Source: Candidatus Collierbacteria bacterium GW2011_GWB1_44_6
Lineage (GTDB): Bacteria > Patescibacteriota > Microgenomatia > UBA1400 > MFAQ01
Assembly (NCBI GenBank): GCA_000998025.1
Contig: LCJG01000003.1
Span: 1-35,487, forward strand
Length of the DNA stretch: 35,487 nucleotides
Reading direction: 5' to 3'
Part shown: one piece after another, positions 1 to 9,374 of the stretch
Numbering within the stretch: position 1 is the stretch's first letter
How the letters are laid out: every line of letters starts with the position of its first letter
Position numbers and translations under genes: made by a program
Notes under the pieces: generated by a model
The model's database searches: none
Told to the model about the DNA's origin: nothing
The model's input: the letters and a program-made list of their open reading frames with translations, nothing else

Positions 1-1127
1 GTTCGTCCGCCGTCAGACCAAAATCCTATACGGTAGAAAGGTGACTGATACCAGAAGACTTTTCCTGGTGTCGTGGCCAACTTGGGTGGAACGACGCGGG
101 AGTTCTCGGCGGAATAAAAGTAAGTGGGTGAACTTTCCGGATAGAAACCCATAAACCATACACCGAAATCAGCCATGGAAATAGGGTGAAGGTTAAATTT
201 ATCACGATTATTTTTTAGCGATTTATAGACATTTTTTATTTCGTTTCTGTACAGACCCAGATCGTAGTCGTTTTCTAAACCGATGTTTACATAAGTAAAT
301 TCGTTGAGAACTTTGTTGTCATATTGAGCGAGCAACTTCTCAAAATACTTTGTAGTCTGCCCGGCAGCGAGATAATCATTTACCTGAACAGAGTAGAGAG
401 ATTCTGAGCCAGCACCATAGAAGTTGAACAAATCTCTTTGGGCCCACCGGACCATGGCTAAATTTACGCGATTGGCTCTGGTACTTGAGGGTATTAGAGA
501 GTTGTTTTTGTCAGGGAAATATGGACTGCCAAGATACCCACCCCAGAGACGGTAGTGGTCCATGGAGTACTGATCGTCACAGTTCATGGCGATCAAAACG
601 GAATATTTTGACTCCAGGTATTGTAGCGAGTAACTATCCAGATGCCAAGCGGAGACAGACTTAGGGTAAAAACCAAAACGATCGAAAAAGGCCGACATGT
701 AAGTATCGATTAGAAGACGTCTGTCTTCTTGAGAGTATCCTGAAAGAAAAATGCGATTGGCATTGAACACCGAGTCTCCTGCCGGATAGAGTGTGCGGGT
801 CTTTTCCGCCAAGCTTGGAGTTATCTCTAGAAAGGCCCCGATTGATTGTGTGGAATCTGTTTCGATTAAATCATTGAAGTAAGCAGACATCGTAGCGTCC
901 GTCACCGCGTCGTACCGGAGCAACCAGGTCATGGGGTATGAAGAAGGAGTGGATTCGCGATAAAGAAACATGGGCAGTGCGAGCGGATCTTGTTTGGGGT
1001 TTTGCCAGTTTTCTGGACCTCTTACTGGATTACCGAAAGTGACAAAGGTCTCGGCTTTGAAAGCGTGAGCACCCCCGACGGAAGATACTAGTAGCAGAAA
1101 CAGAGTAATAAATATTTTTCTAAGCAT
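1..1127 (-). CDS. Exported protein of unknown family, C-terminus beyond the window; weak resemblance to polysaccharide-deacetylase/GH-like folds
   Basis: Open minus frame from ATG at 1127 to the window edge (manual translation MLRKIFITLFLLLVSSVGGAHAFKAETFVTFGNPVRGPENWQNPKQDP...), with an N-terminal signal peptide. Absent from the ORF track because it runs off the edge. Start overlaps the stop of the preceding gene (1120). Confidence 0.75.
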   Translation of the reverse strand, partial: MLRKIFITLFLLLVSSVGGAHAFKAETFVTFGNPVRGPENWQNPKQDPLALPMFLYRESTPSSYPMTWLLRYDAVTDATMSAYFNDLIETDSTQSIGAFLEITPSLAEKTRTLYPAGDSVFNANRIFLSGYSQEDRRLLIDTYMSAFFDRFGFYPKSVSAWHLDSYSLQYLESKYSVLIAMNCDDQYSMDHYRLWGGYLGSPYFPDKNNSLIPSSTRANRVNLAMVRWAQRDLFNFYGAGSESLYSVQVNDYLAAGQTTKYFEKLLAQYDNKVLNEFTYVNIGLENDYDLGLYRNEIKNVYKSLKNNRDKFNLHPISMADFGVWFMGFYPESSPTYFYSAENSRVVPPKLATTPGKVFWYQSPFYRIGFWSDGGR

Positions 1128-2598
1128 GTTTTATCTTAAAGTAATTAAGGGTCTGGGTAATAAATTCTTGACCTTCAAGAATAAAGATAGCCAGGAAATA
1201 AATAGCGGCCGAAATAAGACAATGGGTGATCAATGAAGGGAAAGAGTGTATGGTTACGGAAAATAGAAAGAGCCAAAGCGACAGAGGGAGCGCTGCTATG
1301 ATGGGAGTTTTGAGTATATTAAGGACACTAAAGTCGACATATTTTTTTGCCATAAAAATGGTGAGGACAGAAGAGGTGGCAATGATACCGGTAGCGTAAG
1401 CAACTCCGGTGTAACCAAATTTTATGGCAAAAAAAGGCATGGTTGCCCAGGTGAGACCGGTCCACATTAGCATCAGCTTGAATGTGGATTTGATATGGCC
1501 AGTCGCATTTAGTAGATTGGTGAGACTGGTGCTCAGGCTTGCCCAGGCTGAGTTATACAAATAGATATAGAGGGGAATGATGGCGGGAAGCCACTTCGAA
1601 TAACGGGGAATTAGTCCGATCATGGGCAAAGCCAAAAATCCCATGCCGATTAGGATAGGAAAAGCCAAGAGACACATGTATTTGAGACTGATTTCAACGG
1701 CTCTTGAAAGCCTCTCTTTGTCGTGCTGCAACCTAGCAAAGGTGGGGAAAGATACCTTGGTAAGGTTGTCCATGACGATCCTAAGAGGCAACCCGGCCCA
1801 GCGTGAAGCCCAGCCAATGTAGCCCAAACCCTGAGTGCCAATAATTTTTGTGAGAATAATCGTCATGCCGTCGTCTTTGAGGACGGCCAAAAAGGTATTA
1901 ACTTGATACGGGAGACCGAAACTTAGTAAATGTTTCAATGAGGGTTTATGAATACCCAGACTTGGTCTCCAGGGATATACAAGATACATCGCAATGAGGC
2001 CGACGACTCCCCTACCCAAGACAGCGAAAGAAAAAGAGGTAACTCCAAAACCTTTCCAGGCGAAGAAGACCGCTATTCCATTGAAGGTCAGAGTTTCCAG
2101 AACTTGAGGGAGGATAAGCTTACTAAATTTGATTTCCCTTTCCAACATAATCGAAGGAATGGTTTTTAGGGAACTGAGAAAAAGAGAAATACCCATGGCG
2201 TATAAAAGATACATGCCTGTCTGGTCTATCTGATATTGGGTACGAATCACAGGAGAAATAACAAAAAGAATAATGAGAAGAGAAATTACCAGCAGTTGTT
2301 GAACGGTAAAAGTGGTTGATAAATCTTCCTTGGTAATACTCTCTTTCTTCTGGATAAGAGCAGCCGCGAGACCGACGTCGGAAAAATAGGCGAGAAAGTT
2401 GACTACCGAGGAAACCAGATAAAAAATACCGTAAGTATTTGGATCGAGAAAGATAGTAAGGGCGAGAGTCGCGACAAAAGAAATAATTTGAATGATGAAA
2501 GTACGGGAAATGAGAGCCATGACACCGGATACCGAGCGTCGTTTAACTTCTTGGATTTCTATGACCGATGGAGCATCAGGAGGGGTGTTTTCGATCAT
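1120..2598 (-). CDS. Lipopolysaccharide/oligosaccharide flippase (MOP superfamily, Wzx-like)
   Basis: 492 aa polytopic protein; N-terminus VMALISRTFIIQIISFVATLALTIFLDPNTYGIFYLVSSVVNFLAYFSDVGLAAALIQ is typical of polysaccharide flippases. Confidence 0.88.
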   Translation of the reverse strand: MIENTPPDAPSVIEIQEVKRRSVSGVMALISRTFIIQIISFVATLALTIFLDPNTYGIFYLVSSVVNFLAYFSDVGLAAALIQKKESITKEDLSTTFTVQQLLVISLLIILFVISPVIRTQYQIDQTGMYLLYAMGISLFLSSLKTIPSIMLEREIKFSKLILPQVLETLTFNGIAVFFAWKGFGVTSFSFAVLGRGVVGLIAMYLVYPWRPSLGIHKPSLKHLLSFGLPYQVNTFLAVLKDDGMTIILTKIIGTQGLGYIGWASRWAGLPLRIVMDNLTKVSFPTFARLQHDKERLSRAVEISLKYMCLLAFPILIGMGFLALPMIGLIPRYSKWLPAIIPLYIYLYNSAWASLSTSLTNLLNATGHIKSTFKLMLMWTGLTWATMPFFAIKFGYTGVAYATGIIATSSVLTIFMAKKYVDFSVLNILKTPIIAALPLSLWLFLFSVTIHSFPSLITHCLISAAIYFLAIFILEGQEFITQTLNYFKIKHA

Positions 2599-4246
2599 CG
2601 ATAATTAATTTTGTTAATACAATAATAGAAAGAAGGGTCAGCAGGTCAGAGAACAAACGAACAAAAGTGTAACCGATTTTTGATTCTACATGGTGAAGTC
2701 CTTTGTCGACCGAAACAACTACTCTACCCAAGTCGGGATCGATTTCGGTAGTAACTATTTGACTGTCGACCTTAGTTGTCAGACCGGGGTAAGTGTAGAG
2801 TGGCAACATGACTTTGGCCGAAGCTGACGAAACGTGGGCATCAAACTTCATCCAGTTGGTACCCGATCTAAAATCTGTGACACCACCTTTTCCCTCCACA
2901 AATATGGGTATCCGGAAAGCGGGTGCTCCAGGAGGCTTGGGAGCTGATCTGGGTAGATAATCAAAGATACCGCCGGTAACTTGATTTTCCCACTGCAAAC
3001 CTGACATTTTTTCCTGAAAAGTGATTCTTACGTGTCTTTCGAAACGGAAGAAAGGAAAGTTAAATAATATTGTTCCCAATAGAAGCACGGTGAACAAAAA
3101 CTGTTTTACCATTTTGGGAAGTGAGATGGTCGCTAGATAGCCTGCTGCAAATGAAAAATAGAAAACTATAAGAGCGACTAGTCGCCAGGGAAATTGGGCG
3201 AATTGCAGAAGACTGACACGTTCCCATATGGGGTTTGACCGGCTATGAGTAAGAAAGGCGTAGAGCATACCAAAAGCAACGACCATTAATATCATTTTTG
3301 AAATTGTTTTTTCTTTCTTTATTCTCAACAGAGCAATTAGAGAGGCAATGGCGGCGGCGATCCATTGAATGTGCCCAACAGAAAACGACATACCATCTTC
3401 CGGCCCCCAGGTAGAGCCGCCATAGCCCCAAAAACGGGAGAAAAAGAGCTGTTTGATGTCCGCAAAGTGAGCCAGATAATTGAAGTAGCCAACCATCATG
3501 GAATCTACATGCACGAATTTTTGTTCTAAAACTACAGGTAAAAAAAAGAAGGCAGAAAGTCCTACTCCTAGAATTCCGGCCAGCAGAAGATTTTTAATTT
3601 TTGAAAATTTCTTTTCCCGCCACATCCAGAATATTGCCCATATAATGGCGGTAGGGGCGAAGACCAGCGTCATAACATTGTGTGAGGTGAGCTGAAGAGC
3701 CAAGGCGGCACTGAGGAAAATAAAATCTCGGGAATGACGGCGGGTGATTATTTTGTAAATGTAGAGGAGGACAAAAGGAAACCAAACCATCCCCCAGGCC
3801 TCATTCATCGCCCCCCGAACGTAGATATCGACAGAGTGATAGGGTGCATAAACGTAGAGAGCCGAGGCAAGTACGCCGCCCCACTTGCCAAAAAACTCTC
3901 TTGCAAAAAGATACATACCCAAGCCCGAAAGCAGAAAGGCTAAGGCAAACATAATCTTGACCGGTAAAAAGTAACCCGCACCAAGAATCACCATTAATTC
4001 CATGGGGTAATATGGCATGGGAGGATAGAACTGCATTAATGGATAACCATAACCAAAGCCCGCGTCAGGCACCCAGCGACAAGGGAACTGACCATCTAGA
4101 GTACATTTGTGCATTTCGTAAAGACGGAAGACCTGAAGATCATCATGCATTGGGAAGTATCCGGGTTTAAAAATATCAGCAATCGCCGGAAGAAAGAGTA
4201 AGCACAGAATTATTCCCAAACGGAAACGCCAGAGTAACTTGAACAT
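2576..4246 (-). CDS. Polytopic membrane protein, GT-C-like / 6-pyruvoyl-tetrahydropterin-synthase-related membrane family
   Basis: 556 aa; PMHDDLQVFRLYEMHKCTLDGQFPCRWVPDAGFGYGYPLMQFYPPMPYY N-terminal loop plus many TM helices. Confidence 0.72.
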   Translation of the reverse strand: MFKLLWRFRLGIILCLLFLPAIADIFKPGYFPMHDDLQVFRLYEMHKCTLDGQFPCRWVPDAGFGYGYPLMQFYPPMPYYPMELMVILGAGYFLPVKIMFALAFLLSGLGMYLFAREFFGKWGGVLASALYVYAPYHSVDIYVRGAMNEAWGMVWFPFVLLYIYKIITRRHSRDFIFLSAALALQLTSHNVMTLVFAPTAIIWAIFWMWREKKFSKIKNLLLAGILGVGLSAFFFLPVVLEQKFVHVDSMMVGYFNYLAHFADIKQLFFSRFWGYGGSTWGPEDGMSFSVGHIQWIAAAIASLIALLRIKKEKTISKMILMVVAFGMLYAFLTHSRSNPIWERVSLLQFAQFPWRLVALIVFYFSFAAGYLATISLPKMVKQFLFTVLLLGTILFNFPFFRFERHVRITFQEKMSGLQWENQVTGGIFDYLPRSAPKPPGAPAFRIPIFVEGKGGVTDFRSGTNWMKFDAHVSSASAKVMLPLYTYPGLTTKVDSQIVTTEIDPDLGRVVVSVDKGLHHVESKIGYTFVRLFSDLLTLLSIIVLTKLIIDDRKHPS

Positions 4247-4271
4247 TAGCTTATTATAGCTTGGAATATAT

Positions 4272-5792
4272 CTATTTGAGGCGATAGAAAAGTAACGATT
4301 CGTGGGTGCCGTTTAGCCTAAATGGTTTGGGATATTCCCCAATTAGTTCCAACTTGGCTAGTTCGGAGGCAGGAAGATGATTTCTGGAAGAGTTTAGCAC
4401 GAAGTAGCGAAGATTTTCCTGGCTAGTGCTTAGAAGGCCCGAAGGGATTTCAAAAATATTTGGTGATGATCCCACGATAGTGATATTTTTGTGACCCTCG
4501 GTATATATTTGAAGTCCATCCGGAAGCGTTCCAAAAGTGCCTTCGGTAAAGACAACAATCTTGCTTCCCTCCGCTTCCCTGGCCAAGAGGTAGTCCGCAA
4601 TGTCTTTCTGGCCATAGCCAGCCGTCCACTCTTCCAGGTAGCCGCTACGCATATCAAATGGCATAGGGGCGATGGTAGGAGTGAATAAGTAAAGCGCGGT
4701 CATCAGAATAGGAAGTAAGACAAAGAGAGTGATGGAAGCTTTGATCAGTATACCCTTACGGTTAAAAAGCCACCCCAGGCCGAGTCCGGCCAGAGGAAGT
4801 AGGGGCACTACCGCATAAAGTACGTAGCGGCTGGTGTAGACTTTTGCAATTGCCGCCTGAAACACAAGAGGCGCTAGGGCAATGAGGACTAGGAACAGGT
4901 AAGATTTTCTGGTTTTGGGGTTTAGATACCCTAGGACACTAAGCAATAAAACGGTGGGGGTAAAGAGGAGAAATAGCCAATTGGCAGTCTTTTTGAGGTT
5001 TTCGATTAGTGGCTGTAACGGGTGAGTCAATACTTCTTTTAATGAGTAAACATAGTCTTGATTTCTGGAGCCTATCATTTGGAAGCCTACTCCAAGCCGA
5101 AGAATACCATACATGGCCTGAGAAATAATTAGGGCAAGAAAGATACCCCAAATCAGTTTTCCGAGGTTGACAGACGTTATATTTTTGTGCGGAAAGAAAA
5201 AAACAAGAGTAACTAGGGACCAAAGATAATAAATGGCTGCGGGAGACTTTGTAAGCAGGCCTGCACCGATGGTAAAACCCAGATACATGGCGTATTCCGT
5301 CTTGAGCGACTTGGTGTATTTGATGGCAAATATAAGTGTCCACAGGCCAAACATGGCAAGAAGGCTATCGGCTAGAGCCATCCGGTCAAAAAACATGGTG
5401 AACGGAATAACGGCATAAATTAGTGAAGTGAAAAGAGCAATAAAAATGTCGCCGAAAAGAATAAATGCCAAAAGGCCAATACCAACGAGTGAACCAAAAC
5501 CGGCAACCACAGAAAGTAGCCTGCCAGCTATCAGTGGGTCAGAAATGAGCTTGAGGAAGGGAATGGTGGCCCACATAAAAAGGGGTTGTTTACCGTCCGA
5601 TAGTGGCAGAAAGCGCAAGGTTGGCTCTGCCCTCATCACTTGAGACCAGCGAACATAAATGGCTTCATCGACAAAAACAGGTATTGTTTGCAACTGATAG
5701 AGCCGGAAAAACAAAAATAATACAAGGGCAGTTAGTGCCAGGCCAGCAATCCAAAATATTTTATTTTTTGTCATATTTTCCGGAAAGGTCAT
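4272..5792 (-). CDS. GT-C glycosyltransferase (ArnT/PMT-like)
   Basis: 506 aa; VFVDEAIYVRWSQ acidic first-loop motif, multiple TMs. ATG at 5774 is an alternative start. Confidence 0.8.
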   Translation of the reverse strand: MTFPENMTKNKIFWIAGLALTALVLFLFFRLYQLQTIPVFVDEAIYVRWSQVMRAEPTLRFLPLSDGKQPLFMWATIPFLKLISDPLIAGRLLSVVAGFGSLVGIGLLAFILFGDIFIALFTSLIYAVIPFTMFFDRMALADSLLAMFGLWTLIFAIKYTKSLKTEYAMYLGFTIGAGLLTKSPAAIYYLWSLVTLVFFFPHKNITSVNLGKLIWGIFLALIISQAMYGILRLGVGFQMIGSRNQDYVYSLKEVLTHPLQPLIENLKKTANWLFLLFTPTVLLLSVLGYLNPKTRKSYLFLVLIALAPLVFQAAIAKVYTSRYVLYAVVPLLPLAGLGLGWLFNRKGILIKASITLFVLLPILMTALYLFTPTIAPMPFDMRSGYLEEWTAGYGQKDIADYLLAREAEGSKIVVFTEGTFGTLPDGLQIYTEGHKNITIVGSSPNIFEIPSGLLSTSQENLRYFVLNSSRNHLPASELAKLELIGEYPKPFRLNGTHESLLFYRLK

Positions 5793-6519
5793 TTATCTTG
5801 ACCTGGGTAATCTGTTTGAGCATGTCAATAGATTCGGTCACAAAACTCCTTTGCTTACTGTTTGACGTGTCTTCATCTTTCCAAATGACATCAACCTCTT
5901 TCAATTTGTAGCCAAATTTTTCGGCCAAGAAGAGTAGTTCAACATCAAAAGCAGAGACCGTCCAGCCTTTGGAATTTGACCTGTTGTTTATGACAGAGAG
6001 AGAGGGAAAAATGTTCATGGCTACTTCCAGGCGCATGGCTTTGAACCCACACTGTGTGTCAACAACATCATGAAGCAACATTAGTCCTCTGATAAATCTA
6101 AATGACCAGGAAGCCAGCTGGCGCAATAAGGGAAAGTTTTTTCGCATTTTTCCCCGAGAACCAAAGACAACATGGTAACCTTTATCAAACCAAGGAAGAA
6201 GCTTCTCGACTTCTCTAAGAGGAGAGGACTGATCCATGTCGGTGTACAAAACAATTTCTCCTGTGGCCGCTTGAATGCCGTTCCAGATACCGGCTGCTTT
6301 GCCGCCGTGATTCCCCCTGATCATTTTAAAGCCTGGATGTTTCTTGACAAAGCCAGCAATTATCTGGTCACCTCCGTCAGTGGATCCGTCGTCGTTAATG
6401 ATAACTTCCCAGGAATATTTTGCCTTGGAAAGGAAGCTGGCCATCTGTTCCAGGACTCCTCTTTCGAGGTTGGCTTTTTCGTTGTAATTACTGACGACGA
6501 CCGAGAGCTTTGGTTTCAT
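5761..6519 (-). CDS. GT2 family glycosyltransferase (polyprenyl-phosphate sugar synthase-like)
   Basis: LSVVVSNYNEKANLERGV...VIINDDGSTDGG...LYTDMDQSSP GT-A motifs; ATG overlaps the upstream orn stop (TAATG). Confidence 0.9.
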   Translation of the reverse strand: MKPKLSVVVSNYNEKANLERGVLEQMASFLSKAKYSWEVIINDDGSTDGGDQIIAGFVKKHPGFKMIRGNHGGKAAGIWNGIQAATGEIVLYTDMDQSSPLREVEKLLPWFDKGYHVVFGSRGKMRKNFPLLRQLASWSFRFIRGLMLLHDVVDTQCGFKAMRLEVAMNIFPSLSVINNRSNSKGWTVSAFDVELLFLAEKFGYKLKEVDVIWKDEDTSNSKQRSFVTESIDMLKQITQVKINDLSGKYDKK

Positions 6520-7076
6520 TAAGGAGTCCTTTGCTTGAAGATTTGGGACTGGTAGTATTTTAACTCATCTATGGACTCTAAAATGTCCCCCTTAGCCCGG
6601 TGAGGCTCCATCTTGGGATAGTCAGGAATGTGGGGATACCATCGATGCATCAGTTCTTTGAGAGTGTTGGTGTCGATAATTCTATAATGAACGAAGTCGT
6701 AAAGACGAGGCATATAGACTCTGAGAAACTCACGATCCATGTATACTGATGATCCGGCGAGAAGGGCGGTGTGGGGGGTGCAGTATTTTTTTAGAAAACT
6801 AATAGTTTCCTCTTCGGCTTGAGACAATCCGACCACGGAAAGGCGGATCTCTTCCGTGAGCCCGGACTCACCAAAATGTTCTTGATTCCATTTGACCATA
6901 TTCCTTAAAATATCCTCAGACTGATGGATAACAATATCAGGACCGGTGGCAAGTATGTTCAAATCCCCGTCGGTGATAACGGTGGCTATTTCGACGATGG
7001 TCCCTTTGTTGGGATCTAGATCAGTAAATTCCAGATCAAGCCAAACCATGGGAGACTGAGGGATAGTAGAGCTCAT
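6519..7076 (-). CDS. orn: Oligoribonuclease (DEDD 3'-5' exonuclease)
   Basis: MVWLDLEFTDLDPNKGTIVEIATVITDGDLNILATGPDIVIHQ..., MDREFLRVYMPRL...YRIIDTNTLKEL...HRAKGDILESI. The ORF track start (7205) is too long; ATG at 7076 forms an ATGA overlap with the upstream gene stop. Confidence 0.95.
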   Translation of the reverse strand: MSSTIPQSPMVWLDLEFTDLDPNKGTIVEIATVITDGDLNILATGPDIVIHQSEDILRNMVKWNQEHFGESGLTEEIRLSVVGLSQAEEETISFLKKYCTPHTALLAGSSVYMDREFLRVYMPRLYDFVHYRIIDTNTLKELMHRWYPHIPDYPKMEPHRAKGDILESIDELKYYQSQIFKQRTP

Positions 7077-8599
7077 ATGGAGTGGATTAAACGATAGATT
7101 TTTAGATAGTCTACTTGCCACTGCTGGTCTATATGCGATGGGCCAAAAATGGCGATTTGATAGGCCGGATTTCCCTCTGGCTGGCATTTGTCGCCATCTT
7201 CGCAAATTACAAAAAGCTGACCAGTGACTCTCTCCTCACCCCTGAAATGGTTCGCTTTTTTATTTTCCAGATAGAAACGGTAGGATTCATCATAGTTTTG
7301 TTTGGCTATAAGGCCAAAGTTGAATGGTTGCCCTTTTGATTCTTTAATCATTAGATCTACGGCGGCTTCAGTGCGTTTCATTTGACGATTGGGTGAATCT
7401 TTTAAAGGGGAGTAATAAACTCCGTGATAAAGGAGGCAAGCAAAGAACGTGAGAGCTAGGAATTTGATGAGAATATTTTTATTGTTCCATAGAAAAAGGA
7501 GAAGGAAAGCTACCAGGAGGTACACCGCGGGAAAAAGGAAACCAAAGTAATGAGCGTAGATATGCTGCTTGTAGACACCTAACCCAAGAATACCAAAACC
7601 AATCCAGGCTAGGAGAGCAGAGACAGCAGGATCTTTCTTGGTTTTGAAAAATTCTTTTAAAGATAGTTTAGTTTTTCCAAAATAAGCTAAAAAGGTAAGA
7701 ACACCGATAATGACTGCGGCTAAAGTAGCATAGGTTAATTGGCGCCCGAGGAGTAGCTCTGAAATGATGGATTCTATGGCTGGTAGGAACCGATCGGAGC
7801 GGGCAGGGTTTAGATTTATTGTGGTTTGGCGGTCTGAAAAGAAAGATTGGAAAGCTTTAAAGTTCATCCAATCATGTTTAAGGTCGAAGAGTAGTAATGG
7901 TGACATCAAGATTAAAAACAAACAAATGGCTATGAGGGTTTTTTTGACGAAAATGGTTTTTTGCTTTTTTTCGTTTTTGAGCTGACGCAATGTCAGGAGC
8001 CAAAATAACCCTAAGGTTGGGATGAGGAGCAAGCCCAAGTAATGCATCTGCAACGCAAAGGCAAAGAAAATGCCAACTAGAGGTAGCCATGAATGTTTGT
8101 TGTTTTTCCAAACTTCATAAATACCCCAAACACAAAGTAGTGAGAAAAAGGGCATGGGATTTGGATTCCAGGAAGAGCGTGAATATATGATGGCAACCGG
8201 TGAAATGGCAAAGAGGATGGCGGCAATCAGGCCGACACTTTTCCCAAACCAACGTCTGCCAATAAAGTAGGTGAGGAAAATAGTGGCAGCTCCCAACAAG
8301 GCATTCATAATGGCGGGTCCGACGGGATTTAGTCCGGAAAGGAACAGTGCGGGGGCCATCATGTAATAGTAGAGTGGACCCAGGTACATATTCCCCACAC
8401 TGGTTTGGGGGCCGATAAAAACTAGGTTACCTGTGGTGATTAAGTCCCTAACAATACGGACATCGCGGCCTTCGTCACCTAAAAAAGTCATATATTCGTC
8501 TATCCGATACAGACGAAGAACGAGGGCGAGAAGAATTATTCCAAGCAAGACAAAGAACTCGGTGCGGTTCTTTTTTATGAAACTAAATAAGGTATTCAT
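7073..8599 (-). CDS. GT-C glycosyltransferase (ArnT/PMT-like)
   Basis: 508 aa; LRLYRIDEYMTFLGDEGRDVRIVRDLI first loop and multiple TMs. Start codon directly follows a dispersed repeat. Confidence 0.83.
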   Translation of the reverse strand: MNTLFSFIKKNRTEFFVLLGIILLALVLRLYRIDEYMTFLGDEGRDVRIVRDLITTGNLVFIGPQTSVGNMYLGPLYYYMMAPALFLSGLNPVGPAIMNALLGAATIFLTYFIGRRWFGKSVGLIAAILFAISPVAIIYSRSSWNPNPMPFFSLLCVWGIYEVWKNNKHSWLPLVGIFFAFALQMHYLGLLLIPTLGLFWLLTLRQLKNEKKQKTIFVKKTLIAICLFLILMSPLLLFDLKHDWMNFKAFQSFFSDRQTTINLNPARSDRFLPAIESIISELLLGRQLTYATLAAVIIGVLTFLAYFGKTKLSLKEFFKTKKDPAVSALLAWIGFGILGLGVYKQHIYAHYFGFLFPAVYLLVAFLLLFLWNNKNILIKFLALTFFACLLYHGVYYSPLKDSPNRQMKRTEAAVDLMIKESKGQPFNFGLIAKQNYDESYRFYLENKKANHFRGEERVTGQLFVICEDGDKCQPEGNPAYQIAIFGPSHIDQQWQVDYLKIYRLIHSI

Positions 8600-8600
8600 T

Positions 8601-8629
8601 GGATGGATTCCCGCCTACGCGGGAATGAC
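8601..8629. repeat. Dispersed hairpin repeat copy 1 (core ATTCCCGC-CTAC-GCGGGAAT, 8607..8626)
   Basis: Perfect 8-bp inverted repeat with 4-nt loop; related copies at 15485, 29131 and 32812, same orientation. Confidence 0.85.
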
Positions 8630-8639
8630 AAAAGGTTCG

Positions 8640-9350
8640 TTATTTTAATTTGTACCATAGTTTAAAGAGGTCGATAAAACTCTGAACAATCACATCCAAA
8701 TTGGCTCCTGTGCCCTCTCCCTGTCGCCTGGGATAATGGGTCACGCCAATTTCAACGATCTTGAAGCCTGCTTTTTTGGCTTTAATTAAGAACTCACTAC
8801 TAATGAAAGCACCTCGTTCGCTTTGAAGTGGTTCTATCTTATCGACAACTTTTTTGGAAATTAATTTGAATCCGCAATCGATATCTCTGACATGCAGTCC
8901 AAAGAGAAGATTTACAAATACCTGCCAAGCAAAAGTGTTTAGTTTCCGCATGAAAGATACTTTCCTTTTTTTGTAGTAACCGATGACCAATTCGGCGCCG
9001 GTTTTTGTTTGGGTGTCCAAAAAACGATCTATTTCCGAAAAGTCGAACTGTCCATCTGAGTCAATAAAGGATATCCACGGATATTTACAGGCATACAGCC
9101 CACTTTTGAGGGCGGCTCCATAACCTCGATTTGGGTGGTGGTGGATCACACTTATTCTCTTTTCCTTATCCGCCAGCCGATCAGCAATTTTGCCCGTCTT
9201 GTCCTTTGAGCCATCGTCGACTATGATCAGTTCCCAGGTAGGCACGTTCTTTTTGAGGTTGCTGACAACGCTTTTGACAGTACCCTCAAGGCTACCTTCT
9301 TCGTTATACGCCGGCAGGAAAACTGACAATTGTTCTATTTGTCGCGACAT
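8640..9350 (-). CDS. GT2 glycosyltransferase (dolichyl/polyprenyl-phosphate mannose synthase-like)
   Basis: LSVFLPAYNEEGSLEGTVKSV...LIIVDDGSKDKTGKIA...FIDSDGQFDF. Start placed at ATG 9350 rather than GTG 9356, based on promoter geometry. Confidence 0.92.
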   Translation of the reverse strand: MSRQIEQLSVFLPAYNEEGSLEGTVKSVVSNLKKNVPTWELIIVDDGSKDKTGKIADRLADKEKRISVIHHHPNRGYGAALKSGLYACKYPWISFIDSDGQFDFSEIDRFLDTQTKTGAELVIGYYKKRKVSFMRKLNTFAWQVFVNLLFGLHVRDIDCGFKLISKKVVDKIEPLQSERGAFISSEFLIKAKKAGFKIVEIGVTHYPRRQGEGTGANLDVIVQSFIDLFKLWYKLK

Positions 9351-9357
9351 ACTCACA

Positions 9358-9367
9358 AGTATATACT
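9358..9367. promoter_or_regulatory. Candidate bidirectional -10 (palindrome AGTATATACT)
   Basis: Perfect palindrome giving TATACT on both strands, each exactly 7 nt from a start codon (ATG 9350 minus, ATG 9375 plus). Confidence 0.55.
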
Positions 9368-9374
9368 AGAGATA

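Noticed and set aside
4939-5343. 134-aa minus ORF overlapping the GT-C gene in another frame
   Set aside because: No family resemblance; lies fully inside the well-supported GT-C 4272..5792.
8433-8648. Plus ORF ending GWIPAYAGMTKGSLF
   Set aside because: Antisense to a GT-C start region; the ending is the other-strand translation of repeat copy 1.
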